Positions 1-11,782 of a DNA stretch of 64,000 nucleotides are shown here, piece after piece. How positions within the stretch are numbered: the stretch's first letter is position 1; every line of letters starts with the position of its first letter. The DNA comes from Limnanthes douglasii subsp. nivea. Its lineage: Eukaryota; Streptophyta; Magnoliopsida; Brassicales; Limnanthaceae. The stretch covers positions 118,118,771-118,182,770 of the forward strand of contig JAUPFV010000001.1 in NCBI GenBank assembly GCA_036936605.1. Reading direction: 5' to 3'. Position numbers and translations under genes: made by a program. Below the pieces are notes generated by a model. That model was not told where the DNA came from. It worked only from the letters and a program-made list of their open reading frames with translations, and made no database searches.

Positions 1-123
1 GTTACAGGAGTTGTCAGATCTGTTTGGGATGCAGAGCCAGTAGTTGACCGTCTACAACCTCCAGATTTACGTACTCGTCGGATTGGTATTTGCATTCAAA
101 TTCGTAATAACCAACTTAAGTAG
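1..123 (+). CDS. 3' end of an unrecognised coding frame (partial)
   Basis: The frame is open from the first base for 40 codons and ends at a TAG at 121-123. The translation is mixed and protein-like (for example WDAEPVVDRLQPPDLRTRR), with balanced composition unlike the AT-rich junk that follows. It would be the last exon, or part of it, of a gene lying mostly left of the window. I do not recognise the family. A chance open frame cannot be excluded at this length. Confidence 0.3.
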   Translation, partial: VTGVVRSVWDAEPVVDRLQPPDLRTRRIGICIQIRNNQLK

Positions 124-984
124 CTATTTTTTGAAATTTTATTCAAGGTAAAAATTTATTTTCGCATACGATGATAGTTTGTTATGAAGAATTCTCGTCA
201 ACTGGAATCGTGTTTTGCGATTAAATAAAAAGTAAGATAGTTAAATAACTTTCTATTAAATAATTTTCCATGTATTTTTGCCAATATCCTTTTTATATAT
301 TGTTATCTTCTATTTATAGATAAATGATCAAGTGAAGATATAGGATAATGGATATTGATTACAATGTATCATCTGTCAGCAATTCCTTGATCGTGTAACT
401 ATTGATGATGAAGCATATTTTGTTTATATATTTTTTCTACTTAATACACAATGCATTAAACTCTTATCCCTTTGTGAACTGAGTAATTAGGTTGGACCTG
501 ATAAGGGAAAATTATGCAACTAGAAGACATTGATAAATTAAGTGTGTGAGTTTGCATAAAGAAAACCTGATATGAATAATTGACAATTATGTAATATAAA
601 AAAACTATTTTGTAATAAATAATAAACTTAAAGAATGGACCGCAATTGTAATTTGTTTAGGCATGTGGGATCCAACAAATGTACTATAAAAGTAAACCAC
701 CTTTTTTGGGGAAAGGTGATTGAAAATAATTAGAGAATTATTGCTTGTGACTGTCTCTCTCTAGATTGTGGAACTTCTCTCTCTAAACATCTTTTATTAT
801 CTAAGTTTGTCTTCCAAACATTGTTTTACACACAAATCCTCTCTAAAAGATTTATGAAACTATGAGGACCAATTTCATTTTGATCAATAACGGTTAATTA
901 TTTAAAAATAATTATTTATTATTGTATAACAAAACACTTGTGAAAATAATTAATTTTAAAAAATATAATGATATTGTTTTTCTT
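124..984. other. AT-rich stretch with no recognisable gene
   Basis: No coding frame of note is present. Around 680-850 there is a TC-rich patch with repeated CTCTCTAA-type words, such as plant leaders or LTR R regions often show, but no second copy lies nearby to support an LTR call. Confidence 0.5.
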
Positions 985-3849
985 TCAACATTTACTACAA
1001 TACTGAAAACACAAAATATAAGTATATCGTAGCTTATTACCTATAACTTTGTAACAGTACAAATCTTTTTCTGACTGAAAAGAAGTATATTCCTCGTCAT
1101 TTGAATGAATTCGAATTATATTATATCCAGGATATGAATCCATGAATGACAAGAATTCGTGACCCGAAGTTGTGTCTACTAACGGGTAAATATGAGGCAA
1201 AGGAAAAAAATATCCTTTTGACATGATTATTGAGGTCAGTAAAATCTATGCACATTCTTCGTTACCTATTTATCTTCTTGACCATCATTGATTAGCAACC
1301 CAAGTTGGATATCTTGATTCCCTGATGTGCCCCAATCTCATCAACTTTTCTACCTCTTTCACGATGGCTTTTGCCTTCTCATAAGAGAAAGCTCTCATTT
1401 TTTTACAAACCGCCATTAACCTATTATCGATGGCTAGCTCATGGCAGATGACAGACGAGCTAACCCCGATCACATTGTCAACACTCCAAGCAAAAACGTT
1501 TGAATTTATTTTTAATCATTCAACAAAATTAAATTTGAAGCTTTGACTTAGTTTTTTCCCAATTTTAAGTACTTATCCACTTGTTAGTATTTCTTTGACT
1601 ATTTCACCCAAAGGCTCGTCATATTGTCTCCTCCCTAAGATCGCTAGCTTCTTTCTCAAAATCATCATTTTTAACCAGTTTACGATCCTCTTCTAAACTT
1701 TTTGATTGATATGAAGCCAGTTTCTAAGAACTTAAGAAGATCAAATAATAATCCATCGTTGTTCTCCGACTACTTCTGACTATGCCAACCATGTTACCAA
1801 TAGGATATTTAAGGCATTATCGAAATGACAAAGCTATTGCTTCAATTTTTTACAACCAAGACCTACCAATTATTTGTGAGTAGTCTTGCATGAAGGTACC
1901 TCAATCATTTTCTCATAATTTTTCTTAAATATTACATTTGTAAAACTGCTATTATCGATAAAAACTCGCGTAACCATCAACTAAGATATATCTAAACTAA
2001 TTATTAATGCATCTTTGTGAGGAGTTACAACTTCTCTCAAATCATCATAGTTTGATATAAGAACATCGATTGGTTTCCTATAATGGTGGTATGACGACTC
2101 GTTAACCAAACAAACCTCCAAATCTTTCTTATGTATTTTTCTTGATGTTGGACTCGTCCTTGACATTGTATCACGCCAGAAATAATTTACAACCAATTAT
2201 ATTTCCCTTTTTCTTCTCTCTTATTTTATATTATTTCTCTTCATTTGTTTATCCTCTCTTATTCTTGACAAATTGAACGAGTTCCTTGTTATCTATTAAT
2301 CTATACATCTTGTCCTGCAATTAGAAACAATCACGGGTCGCACGACCATGGTCATTATAGTATGCAGAAAAATACATTTGAGATATTTTGTTGCTTAAAG
2401 CCAACATAATAAGAGGAGGTATTTATTTTTCTTTCCCTTTTGTCATGTCGAAAATGACTGCAATAATCTTTTAGCCTAACTTTCATAATATGAAACCTTA
2501 GTTTGGCTCTTACTACCTCTATACATGACATCGTCATGTTTGCTACTGATACGATTTATTTTTTGAGGCTTTAGATTAGATGATACTCTACTCTTAGATT
2601 CTTCAACTCTAATAAATCGCTCCGACCTCTCCCAAACATTTCCTATATTTCTTACAAGAAATATGGCGAGTTCTTTGTAACTATCAACCCACATTAAATC
2701 ATCTTCAAAATGTTGTCACAACAACATATTTATTGCACCTTGATAGACCATTCATCTCACGTATAAACCTTTGAACATAGCTTTTTAACGTCGCTAATTT
2801 TCTCTAAGACATATTCATAATATAGTCATTATCCTTCTTGTACAATTTATACTGATTAATCGATTTCTAAATATACTTCAAAGGCATTTACAATCCTGAA
2901 TTGTTCCTTTCCGTAAGAAATTAAATCAATCATGTGTGTTTCCTTTAAACATCATCGAAAAAGCTATGTAGAGTAACATATCATATGCGTTGAGTCCCAT
3001 CATCACGTTTCTAAACTGCTATAAATGATGTTATCCATTCAATAAGGTTTAAAATTTTTAAGAAGTTTTCCTTCAAGAATTTATCTATCAAATAGAGACT
3101 TGTATAACATATAGTCTCTTATTTTAGGTCCTTTCTATGTATTTCATCTTCTTCTTTTTGGAACCATATTGCTCAACTGATCCTCATAATCAACACATTT
3201 TAACTTTCTTTTCTTCTGCTTTTTATTGCTAATTTCACTTAGATGTACAATATTTTTATTCTTTTTATATGTAAACGTTACTTTTTTCATTCATCATTCT
3301 TTTGTTGCTTGATTTATAGTCTCCTTTGTTTAATATCTAATTTCCTTTATTTTTTCACAGATTTTTTTCTGTCAAATGTTACAATGCCTCAATCAATTTT
3401 TCCATTATGACTTTATATTTTGTTATCTCTTTCAAATTTAAATTGACTAGATCTAACATGTTCTTATTTTAACTCTTCAATGTACAATATAACAACTGAA
3501 CAATAGAGATGTAGTTGGCATACCTTGTTTGGAGAGGTTTTTTCTTTGAATTAACGTAAAATAACCTTGCGCACAAGCTGTTGCACCAACTAGGCCATTT
3601 TGAACTTGACTAATCCTACCACACACACCAGATACTGCTCCGATTGGTTGATCGCGATATTCAATTATGACTGCTAGAGGCCTATGTTATTAACCAGTCT
3701 CATTATACGCACCTGATGATATGTTTAAAACTTTGATGATATACTTAATTACTTCCATCAGTTGGCAAGTTTGTCGTGATTTTTCGGAACAATCAGCGAA
3801 GTTCCTCAAATTAGTGATTCTTGGTATCTTCTGATCTTGTCATCGCCAT
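985..3849 (-). pseudogene. Decayed Ty3/gypsy gag-pol fragment
   Basis: Read on the minus strand, the order is gag, protease, reverse transcriptase. A gag-like start codon lies at 3849-3847, just inside a primer-binding site. The block at 1981-2196 contains DDLREVVTPHKDALI, equivalent to the segment before the protease active site in the other gypsy copies here (DDLRETTGPHEDAMV in Gypsy-2). The block at 1285-1473 contains KMRAFSYEKAKAIVKEVEKL and GHIRES, the start of the reverse transcriptase. The block at 985-1224 contains LVDTTSGHEFLSFMDSYPGY, its next conserved stretch. Similarity stops near 1040, before the catalytic aspartates, and RNase H and integrase are absent. Stops and frameshifts are many. 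It is related to Gypsy-1 and Gypsy-2 but is a much older copy. Confidence 0.8.
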
Positions 3850-3889
3850 TGGTAAAGTTGAGACTTGAAATTTTAAAAATGAAAATTTT

Positions 3890-3907
3890 CTCATAGATGG
3901 TGCCAAA
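3890..3907 (-). other. Primer-binding site of the decayed gypsy copy
   Basis: On the minus strand this reads TTTGGCACCATCTATGAG, the form of many plant gypsy primer sites. It lies about 40 bp upstream of the gag-like ATG at 3849. The base pair just outside it, at 3910-3911, is the CA end expected of an LTR read on the minus strand (CTTATCA). Confidence 0.6.
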
Positions 3908-3909
3908 TT

Positions 3910-4164
3910 TGATAAGGGCTAATCTTCCAAAATAAAGATATGAGATGATGATTAATTATCGACCAAGAATACTGCTTTGAATGAATTATTTTTCTCTTAA
4001 AGTGTGTTCACTCCTCAAATGGCGCCTTAATACTTATTATATTGTTTATAATATATTATCTACGAATTACAAGCTTACACGGGTCATATTGTTCTAATTG
4101 TCTTACTAACATTCATATTCACCTATAACATGATGGCACGTGTAATGCTGTTATAACTGCTTGA
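3910..4164 (-). repeat. Possible LTR remnant of the decayed gypsy copy
   Basis: By position this should be the end of the 5' LTR of the minus-strand gypsy fragment, because it abuts the primer-binding site. I cannot find a partner LTR, so the outer limit is arbitrary. Confidence 0.3.
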
Positions 4165-4516
4165 ACAACCTCTCTTTATGCTTGTCTCATATTTTTTTAT
4201 GACCTTTGTCTTGTGGTTCTCCATGATCTTCGTCTCATATCTTCTTCGTGACCCTCATTTCGTACTTCTCCACAAACCTATTTATGTTGTAGTTCTATAT
4301 AAACCTCGTCTTGTATCTTTTATATAACCTTCGTATCTTCTTTATGACCTTTATCTCGTACTTATTTATAACCTTCGTCTTACTTTATACGACATTTGTT
4401 TGTTTTAAGATGCTCGACTTGTACTTTTTTGTAAGCCTCATCTTACACCTCTTATGATCTTTATGACATGTATCTTATTCTTTTGTTAGTCTTTGATATA
4501 TATATATATATATATT
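4165..4516. repeat. Degenerate ~24-bp tandem repeat ending in a (TA)n tract
   Basis: Words such as TTATGACCTTTGTCTCGTAC, CTTCGTCTCATATCTTCTTC and TAACCTTCGTCTTAC recur about every 24-30 bp from 4165 to 4480, always in the same orientation. The phase drifts through indels, as in an old minisatellite. A pure TA tract fills about 4495-4516. Confidence 0.5.
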
Positions 4517-5259
4517 TACATCATCATTATGAGGAATATATATTATCTATATGATGTAGCTTTATCACAAATTATTTTATAAGGCACGAAACATGGATGG
4601 ATTATCTCGTGCTCTTCACAAAAACTAGAAATTCTTCTATGGAATAAATTTCACCTCTATCACCACGTAAGATTTTAATCTTAGTGTCTGATTAATTTTG
4701 AACTTATACTTTGAAAATCTTACACATATTTAAGTCATTCTTTTATTTTTACGCAAATAAACATAAGTAAATCTAAAGTAGTCATTTATGAAAGTTATAT
4801 AGGATATTTTAACCTCGTGTGTTAAGAGACTGTTTAACTTACATATTGTGTGTATTAAATATAATAATTTCTTATATATGTGTACAAATTTATAAGGCTT
4901 ATTATGCAATGCCTCAATTTCAAAGAAATTGGACGTCGGACGTTAAAGTGTATCAATCGCAAAACAAAAGTTAAATACAACAAAATGCTTTATAATAGTC
5001 CAAATTTACAACCACCAACAAGTTTACTAACTTGTCTAACGGTCGATAAAACAACATTGGTTATATTTTAAGGGTCATTACATTACGAGGTAAAACCACA
5101 ACCATAGCTTTACTTTGTTACTTGCACATAAAACTATGTGAGGGTGAGCACCACCACTCACCATAAATAAGTAATTTAATATACATAAGACAAATATATT
5201 CATAAAATAAATAGAACAACTTATTATATAGTGATGGTGAATTTTATTAGATCATATAT
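4517..5259. other. AT-rich stretch, nothing recognised
   Basis: No conserved coding frame, RNA gene or repeat boundary is visible. One short plus-strand open frame (4880-5071) has no recognisable features and is probably chance. Confidence 0.5.
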
Positions 5260-5440
5260 ATGCTTTATCCACAAATGACTACATATCATATGTACGAGAC
5301 CACACATGGTCCGCACCAAACTATACCTTTTTTACACCTGACCAAAACATTTATATATAGAACCACATATCGTCCATACGTGACCATATCTTATCCATAT
5401 AGGACTAAAAACCATTCACACGGGACTACACTTATGAGTG
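5260..5440. repeat. Imperfect ~20-bp repeat with GACCACATATCGTCC-like core
   Basis: The words ACCACACATGGTCCGCACC, ACCACATATCGTCCATAC, GACCATATCTTATCCATA and GGACTACACTTATGAG follow one another at roughly 20-40-bp spacing. They look like degraded copies of one short unit. The stretch is also an open frame, but its Thr/Tyr/His-rich translation follows from the repeat and is not evidence of a gene. Confidence 0.4.
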
Positions 5441-7140
5441 TGCATAAAAAAATATGATGCACATTTAAAACGATAAAAAAAATTCACTTACTCATATCAC
5501 GTTTTTTATCTAAAACAATATTTCAACTTCCTATTTTCATATAGTCATGTATATCTCAACTAGAGTATCAAAAATAAATAATAAAAGGAAATATAGTATA
5601 CTCATATTATTAATATTATATTATTTATTTGTAATGGAGAAAAAATCCACAAAAAAACATAGATCAATAGTTACAAATGATTTTTTTTCCATATTTTTAC
5701 ATTGAATATTTATCACCTCTTAACTTGTATATAAACTCATTAAATTTATCGATTTAACATAATTTTAGTTATTTAACAAATAAAAGTATTTAAGCTATTT
5801 TCTCCACCTCCTATATGTCATCCACGAAGTGATTGGCTTCCGTTAAAACCTCTACCTTGTTATGGTAGTGGATTTGATGGATGTGTCATTCTACTACTCG
5901 ATATACAACCCATGTACATTTTTCTAGTTGTTTACATTCATAACAAATATTTGGTCTAGATGGCGTATATATTTAGCCCTATGTTGTATTCTTCTACAAA
6001 AATAACATCTTACACCTCATGTTGACAGTTACGCGGATGACTGACCCATCGGAAACCCTGATATAATTTTAGCACTTCTTGTAAATGAGTCAATTAAGTG
6101 TTGCATGACATGACCCCATTCATGACTAAAATAGTTGTAAAATTTTAATATAATATGCTATTTATTCAATTTTCAAGTATTAAATCTCTATCGTTTTTAT
6201 CACATACACGTAAACGAACTTCACCAAGATCCATTTTTACCATATCTACTAAACTCATAAACAATTTCACCTCTACTACTGTCAAGTTTACAAATATCTT
6301 GTATTGTCGTTCGTCTTGAATTTACTGACATTTTTCCTCTTTATTACTCACCAGGTTTAGATTTTTAAGCTATTTATTATTCTTTGCTAGATATTTTTTC
6401 ATTTGAAATCAAAATTATTTCTTTTACTTATTTTCAGCCTACAACATAAACATAAAAATAGAATGTTAATCTACTTTCATCAAAAGAAGTAACTGAAATA
6501 AAATTTATAGAATAATTTTTCATAGAAAAGCATTGAATTTATAAGCACCAGGGTTGGTATTGGAGGATTGATGTTAGTAAATCCAAAATTAGTAGTGATT
6601 TTCTATCGTCGTATGTGACCTAAATTTTTTTATTTCCTAGGTTTTTCCATAGTAAAATATTCACTTGGAATACATAAGATGAGATAAAAATGGTTCATAC
6701 AGGTCCTTTTACTCACATTTTGTTGACAACATAAGAGTTCTAATAATACACACATTGCTGCTTCATCATGATTGTAATCTGTGAGGCACTGATCCAAACA
6801 TGCTTAATAGTTGTTCAAATTTGAATACAAGTTGTTTGGACGATTAATTAAATAAATATTTATAATACAATTTCCTTACGTAACTTAATACCAAAACTCC
6901 AAGGTACATAAATAACAAGTTGTTTTAACCTCATAAAAAATAGTGGAAACCTGAATTATGAAGTTTAGGTTAATCTATTTGACTTATTAAATGTATATCA
7001 CTTATTTTCTTATTATAAATACTCATCAACCTTTAGGGATTTATATGTCTTATTATACTGGAAGCAAAAAAATTATGATAGGTTGTAGTAAAATCAAAAG
7101 TTGTAAGTGTATTCAATTTGTAAATATATATTTTGTGTAA
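5441..7140. other. AT-rich stretch, nothing recognised
   Basis: I find no supported gene or element end between the short repeat on the left and the hAT-like element on the right. The sequence is rich in short T and A runs, with stops in all frames. Confidence 0.5.
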
Positions 7141-7456
7141 GACTCGACCATAGTTGTAGTGGCGTGCGGCGGTTCGTGGCGAAGAGAGCTAAAAAAGACA
7201 CCGTGGCGAGGCGAGCCGTGCGGCGATGGCCACACGTCATGCGGCGATCCCTTACCTGAATAATTTTTTTATAGCACATAAATGTAATTTAAATAGTACT
7301 ATTTAGACATTTAAACTAACAATAATAACTTAAACATCCAATTGCATATTCTTAGAACATCTGAGTCAAATGACAAACACATAGATTAAAAGATCAAATT
7401 ATAAAACATCAAATTACATAATTCTTATAACATATGAGTTAAATGACAAACATAGA

Positions 7457-7950
7457 CTAAAACACATCATCGTCCGAGACAACATTTTCACGTCCAACCC
7501 ATCGGGTTGTGTGCACGACAGATAATATTATAGTCAGCGCATTGTCTTCTCGTTGAAAATACTGAAATGCAGAAGATAGTGATGCATTAGTAGGAACCAA
7601 ATAGTAATACCCCCTTCTAAGCCTTTTTTCAATCAAAATTCCTCTTGGAAATTCCGTTTGAAAACAATTTTTACTTTATAGCGTAAAACAGTTCCATATA
7701 TTGTTTGACAGTTTGTATATTCATCTGCCTAAGAGACTAACAAAACTCAGTATTAATTTCAATAAATATTTGGACCTGGGATACAGTTAATATAACGAGT
7801 GTGATGATATGAAAGATAGGATATGGAAGCTTACCTTTAGAACAAAAGCATTCCAGATACGTGTACACAGAATAGTTTCGGACAAATTACCATAAAAACA
7901 GGACCGAAACGGAGGTCTCTACGTCGCCATCGGGTTTGTGGCTGCTTGAT
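7457..7950 (-). pseudogene. Intron-containing gene fragment carried inside the hAT-like element
   Basis: On the minus strand a leader-like stretch near 7950 is followed by a short frame to 7835, then a GT...AG intron at 7834-7729 (donor AAAG|GTAAGC, acceptor CTCTTAG|GCAGAT), then a second exon ending at TAG 7459-7457. The second exon encodes a protein-like C-terminus with GYYYLVPTNASLSSAFQYF and VVHTTRWVGRENVVSDDD. One frameshift (near 7650) and an early stop after MAT break it. It shows no similarity to transposases I know, and I cannot name the source gene. The most likely explanation is a host gene segment copied into the transposon. Confidence 0.5.
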
Positions 7951-8021
7951 TGAGGGAAGAATGAAAGATGCTAGAAGTAGAAGAGAGAACGTGGATCTAT
8001 TAAGTTATTAGGTTTTTATTA

Positions 8022-8025
<4 letters not shown>

Positions 8026-8079
<54 letters not shown>
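8026..8079. repeat. (TA)n microsatellite
   Basis: An uninterrupted run of about 27 TA dinucleotides lies inside the hAT-like element, between the captured fragment and the GTGGCG-rich right end. Confidence 0.95.
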
Positions 8080-8081
<2 letters not shown>

Positions 8082-8264
8082 ATCTTAGTGTGGCGTGCCA
8101 TGACGAGCGCCTCGCCCCACCATTTGTGGCGACCGTGGCGCGTCATGGCGACCGCCACACTAAGACCGTCGCCACGTCCCATCTTGTGGCGCCGGAGGCT
8201 CGCCACGCCTCGCCACACCGTCGTGGCGACCGCCACAGCACCATTTGACAACTATAGACTCGAC

Positions 8265-9522
8265 ATATGAAAAACATTTGTTTTCATTATTTCACTCTCA
8301 TTTACATCAACTTCAAACTCCTCATTATCCAAAATCAAGAATAAAAATGGTCAATATAAGTTAAACATTTGGTGACTTAACATACAAAAGACCCAATTTT
8401 AATAATTTCACAGACCTCCAAACAACATATTTTATAATAATTATCAATTCGAAAATTTGTAACTAAATCTTATTTTAGTAAAAAAAAAGTTACACATTTT
8501 GGATAAATAAATTGTGATTGAAATACGTCATCTAAATATTTCTTATTGCATTAAACATTCATTAGCCAAACTAACATATGACCAAAAAGCTTATTTATAC
8601 TCCATGCATTACATGTTAAAAGATATTTAACGTTTGTGGTACATACAAATACATGCAACGATGGTTCTCTCTTAATAAAGGCAATGTTATTGGTAAAAAA
8701 TTATTAATATTTTGTTAATTTAATAAAAAGAAAACATAATAAAAAATTAAGTACTACCTTGATTTTATTAGACTACAATTAAAATGAAATTATTAGTGAC
8801 TATAAAATGAACATTAATATGGATTAGTGGGACTAGCTTTTTATATATAACTTATACTGTGGTTTTTAAATTAAATATTACTTGTTGTCTTTTTTATTTT
8901 TATTATTTTACGTTCTTATGATTATGTTTGATAAGTTTTGATATTGTATTTGGCCTTATCCGTACTAATAAAAGAAATTGTGTTTCTTGATTTATGTGTT
9001 GTTAACACCGAATCCATATGAATTTTTATTATTTTTTGTGATTAAAGCTCACTTTAAGCTTATGATTAAAACAAAACTCGTGTGAAGTTGTTGATTTTTA
9101 ATTTCTCTATTTCATACTTTTCCCACTTTTAAGCACGTGGTTAAAATAAAACTTGTACGAAGTTGCTAACTTTTAAGATTATCTTTTAATATTTTTTCGG
9201 ATCATGACCTCAATAAGATATTTTTATCATATATGTATCATTCTCTCATTTGCAAAGAGATATACTAGTAATCTCTACCCTGTACATATTAGGATTTTAT
9301 TAATGATATTCAAACTAAGATTTTGCTAATTACCACTTCTCTTTAACAGATTTTGTCTATCCCAGTGAAGACGGTTTTATTATTATTGGATTTGATTGCT
9401 CGGTCAATTGATGGGTTCTCATGTATTAATTCTCTTTGTCGTTTATTTTATCTAATATCTTTTTTATTTACTTACGTAAGATGGATTTCTCTACAAATAA
9501 CTATATAAAAATAAATCATACG
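8265..9522. other. AT-rich stretch with a small imperfect duplication, no gene
   Basis: No coding sequence is recognised. About 30 bp at 9065 (TTAAAACAAAACTCGTGTGA) recurs imperfectly near 9141 (TTAAAATAAAACTTGTACGA), both followed by AGTTG and TTTTTAA-like sequence. Confidence 0.5.
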
Positions 9523-9898
9523 CGATGAGTCTGAAATTATTCACCACTGCTCACTGAGAAAACCGGACAGGGGCAATTCGGACAATAGGTGCCAACTGTA
9601 CTATCCGGACACGACAAAAGTACTAAAACAATAAACACCTTTTAACTAAGTTAGGTGCTAATCTACTTAAAAACTAATAGGTCTTTAAATACAATCCGGT
9701 TTTGTAACTTGACCTGAAAGCCAATGGTCCATAATTAAGGGTATAAATACCCAATCACTTTCATTAATGAGGGTAATGAACATTTAATACAACCAGGCAG
9801 CTTAAATCTCTCACTACAAAACACCCAAATATTTAATACCCTTGAAATTCTTTAAAATATCTAACGAAAATACCCTCAATCCAAAATAATCCACACCA
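9523..9898 (+). repeat. Gypsy-1 5' LTR
   Basis: It aligns end to end with 21688-22064. It begins CGATGAGTC where the 3' LTR has TGATGAGTC, so the first base of the canonical TG has mutated, and it ends CCACACCA. The TATA motif is about 160 bp from the inner end. Confidence 0.92.
9739..9752 (+). promoter_or_regulatory. Palindromic TATA box in the Gypsy-1 LTR
   Basis: The 14-bp palindrome GGGTATAAATACCC contains a strong TATA box. It is preserved exactly in the 3' LTR (21905-21918) and in the minus-strand relative (54453-54466), which suggests functional constraint while the family was active. Confidence 0.7.
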
Positions 9899-9900
9899 AA

Positions 9901-9918
9901 TTGGCGACCACAGTGGGA
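9901..9918 (+). other. Gypsy-1 primer-binding site
   Basis: TTGGCGACCACAGTGGGA follows the LTR after two bases, the usual position for minus-strand priming in plant gypsy elements. I cannot assign the tRNA from memory with certainty. Confidence 0.7.
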
Positions 9919-9969
9919 GGAGAAGGTGCCTGAATCTAGCATTCAAAACCAGCAAGAAAAATCAGTTCG

Positions 9970-11190
9970 AATGAATCCGGATGAGCAAGCAGTGCCACCA
10001 CCTTTGATAGAGGTGGTGGGTGAGAACGATGAATACACAATCGAAGAACGAGACAGGCTGAAAGCTGAAATAGAAGCCTTGAGAGCTGCTAAAAAGGCGG
10101 AAAAGAAAAATCGAAAGTGTTAGTCATTCACCACACTGGAAATCCAAGGGAGAATGACCCATCAGCAAAGACTCACTTGAGTACTAAAAAGACCCATGTC
10201 AGCTCCAAGAAGTCTCACTGGTCTAAACCGGTGGAGAGCTCAGAGTCCGAGTTCTCTAGTGGCTCCTCGAATGAGGATGGACTTGAGGAATCCCTGTCAT
10301 CCAACAGGGATGAAGGCAGATCCAAGAAGAAGCAAAAGTTGCTTAAAAACTATTCAAGAAAGAGGGACAGACATGGATGGTTGGAAAGGCATCTGGGAAA
10401 AAGTTTATCTCACAACCACAACCATAGCCGAAGGCATGTGGATCAATTGCTGATGGATCCCTTCATTTTCCACGATGAACCAGGTATTTTTGCAACACCT
10501 AATGAGGTGAATGAGGTAAAGGAAAATGGAGACACTATTATCCATTGTGCCCAAGAGCCAAATGAATCACTAAAAGACTATATAATCTGAGACAGAGTTT
10601 GAACCCTTGTATTCTGGCCGATTTGGTAACAAAGAAGAAGGCCATGACGTGGAGTGGTTTATTGAACCAAGTGGGAAATCAAATCAATGTATATGAAACG
10701 AAAAAGACTAGGGTGCACAGGCAAGTGAGATCTGCCCCAGCTGCACCAAACCAGAATCAGTCTGGATACAAGGCTAAGAAGGTCAGACAGGGTCCCAACA
10801 AGGCTAAGGCTCAATCTCACTCAGATCCAGCTCAGAGCCAGTAGTCTAGAAATAAACGAGAACTTTGGGTCCAACCGGAGTGGTTTGCCGAGTTAAAAGA
10901 GAATGTAGCAACCGTCTATGACAAAACGAAAGATGAGGTATATTTTCAGAAGCCGGTAGCGCTTCAATCTCCTAGGGAAAGCCGTAATACTTGTTTCTGT
11001 CAATATCATCATGATATTGACCATAACACAGAAGATTGCATCGCTTTGAAACAAGAGGTGCCGAATCTGATTGAAAAAGGAAAATTAGGTGCTTATGTCA
11101 AAAGTACAAGTGGGAATATGCCTCATAATGCTCATCAGGTTGCCCATCAAACAATGCAGGGACATCGGCTCCGGACAGGGCCATGGTAAT
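9970..11190 (+). pseudogene. Gypsy-1 gag remnant with the core deleted
   Basis: The likely start is the ATG at 9970 (MNPDEQAVPP). The frame closes at 10123 and continues in other frames at 10117-10590 and 10599-10844. A lysine/serine-rich segment (10150-10330) precedes a short piece containing NGDTIIHCAQEPNESLKDYI. In Gypsy-2 the comparable NGDTII motif follows a long conserved capsid region, which is missing here. The Cys/His knuckle-like motif CQYHHDIDHNTEDC is near 11000-11040. Gag forms the particle that packages the RNA; without its core this copy could move only with help from another element. Confidence 0.8.
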
Positions 11191-11782
11191 TATTGAAAGA
11201 TTTGATGTAGAATTAGAGTATTTAGATCCCGATCCAACCCGAAATAAGGTGGGGGTTATAACAGAACATACCAAGACAGTATCTGGTCTCATAAGCTTTT
11301 TTGAGTCGCTTACTATATTTGGGGGAGACACAATGACTGCGCCAACTCCTTTTTCGAGGAAGAGGCATGTTCACACATTGACTACTCAGTTAGAGGGAGA
11401 CATGTCCTCCTATCAATCCCAAATTCCTTTCCCATTCATCGTATTTGATGAAGATGGCTTAAGGGACATAGCTGGTCCTCATGAAGATGCTGTGGTGATA
11501 GGAGCATCGACTGGGGGCAATGACATCAGGGGAATTTTGGTTGACACTGGCAGCTCAGCCAACATCCTCTTTTTAAGTTCCTATAAACAGATGAAGAATC
11601 CGGCAGTGATTCAGCATTCGAACATGTCTATTGTGGGTTTTACTGGAAGCTCTGCGGACGTGGTTGGAAAGGTTGAGGAGGAGGTTTTGTTGGACAAGGG
11701 CCCTTTCAAGAAAAAGGTCATGGTACTTTTCATTGTGGTAGATTGTCCCATGAGTCATAATGCAATCTTGGAAAGATCTTAG
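11183..11782 (+). pseudogene. Gypsy-1 aspartic protease region
   Basis: The open frame of 199 residues carries the retropepsin active-site motif VDTGSSANILF (about residues 120-130), preceded by FDEDGLRDIAGPHEDAVVIG and followed by SIVGFTGSSADVVGKVEEE. This enzyme cleaves the Gag-Pol polyprotein. The catalytic Asp-Thr-Gly is intact. The frame stops after NAILERS, where the Gypsy-2 copy continues with a GRSWL-type stretch, so the end of the domain is frameshifted. Confidence 0.85.

Larger units (their letters stand above)
7149..8256. mobile_element. hAT-like non-autonomous DNA transposon with 8-bp target duplication
   Basis: The element is 1108 bp long and flanked by a perfect 8-bp direct repeat, GACTCGAC, at 7141-7148 and 8257-8264. 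Eight base pairs is the target-duplication length of the hAT superfamily. The left end reads CATAGTTGTAGTGGCGTG. The right end, reverse-complemented, reads TATAGTTGTCAAATGGTG. Both subterminal regions (7155-7235 and 8088-8245) are dense in GTGGCG/CGCCAC words, as is common near hAT ends where transposase binds. No transposase domain is present. The interior holds a split gene-like fragment on the minus strand and a long (TA)n tract, which makes this a Pack-type candidate. Confidence 0.8.

Noticed and set aside
8000..8270. Open frames of 60-83 codons on both strands over the GTGGCG-rich DNA
   Set aside because: They arise from the subterminal repeats of the hAT-like element and an adjacent TA tract, with no protein-like composition.
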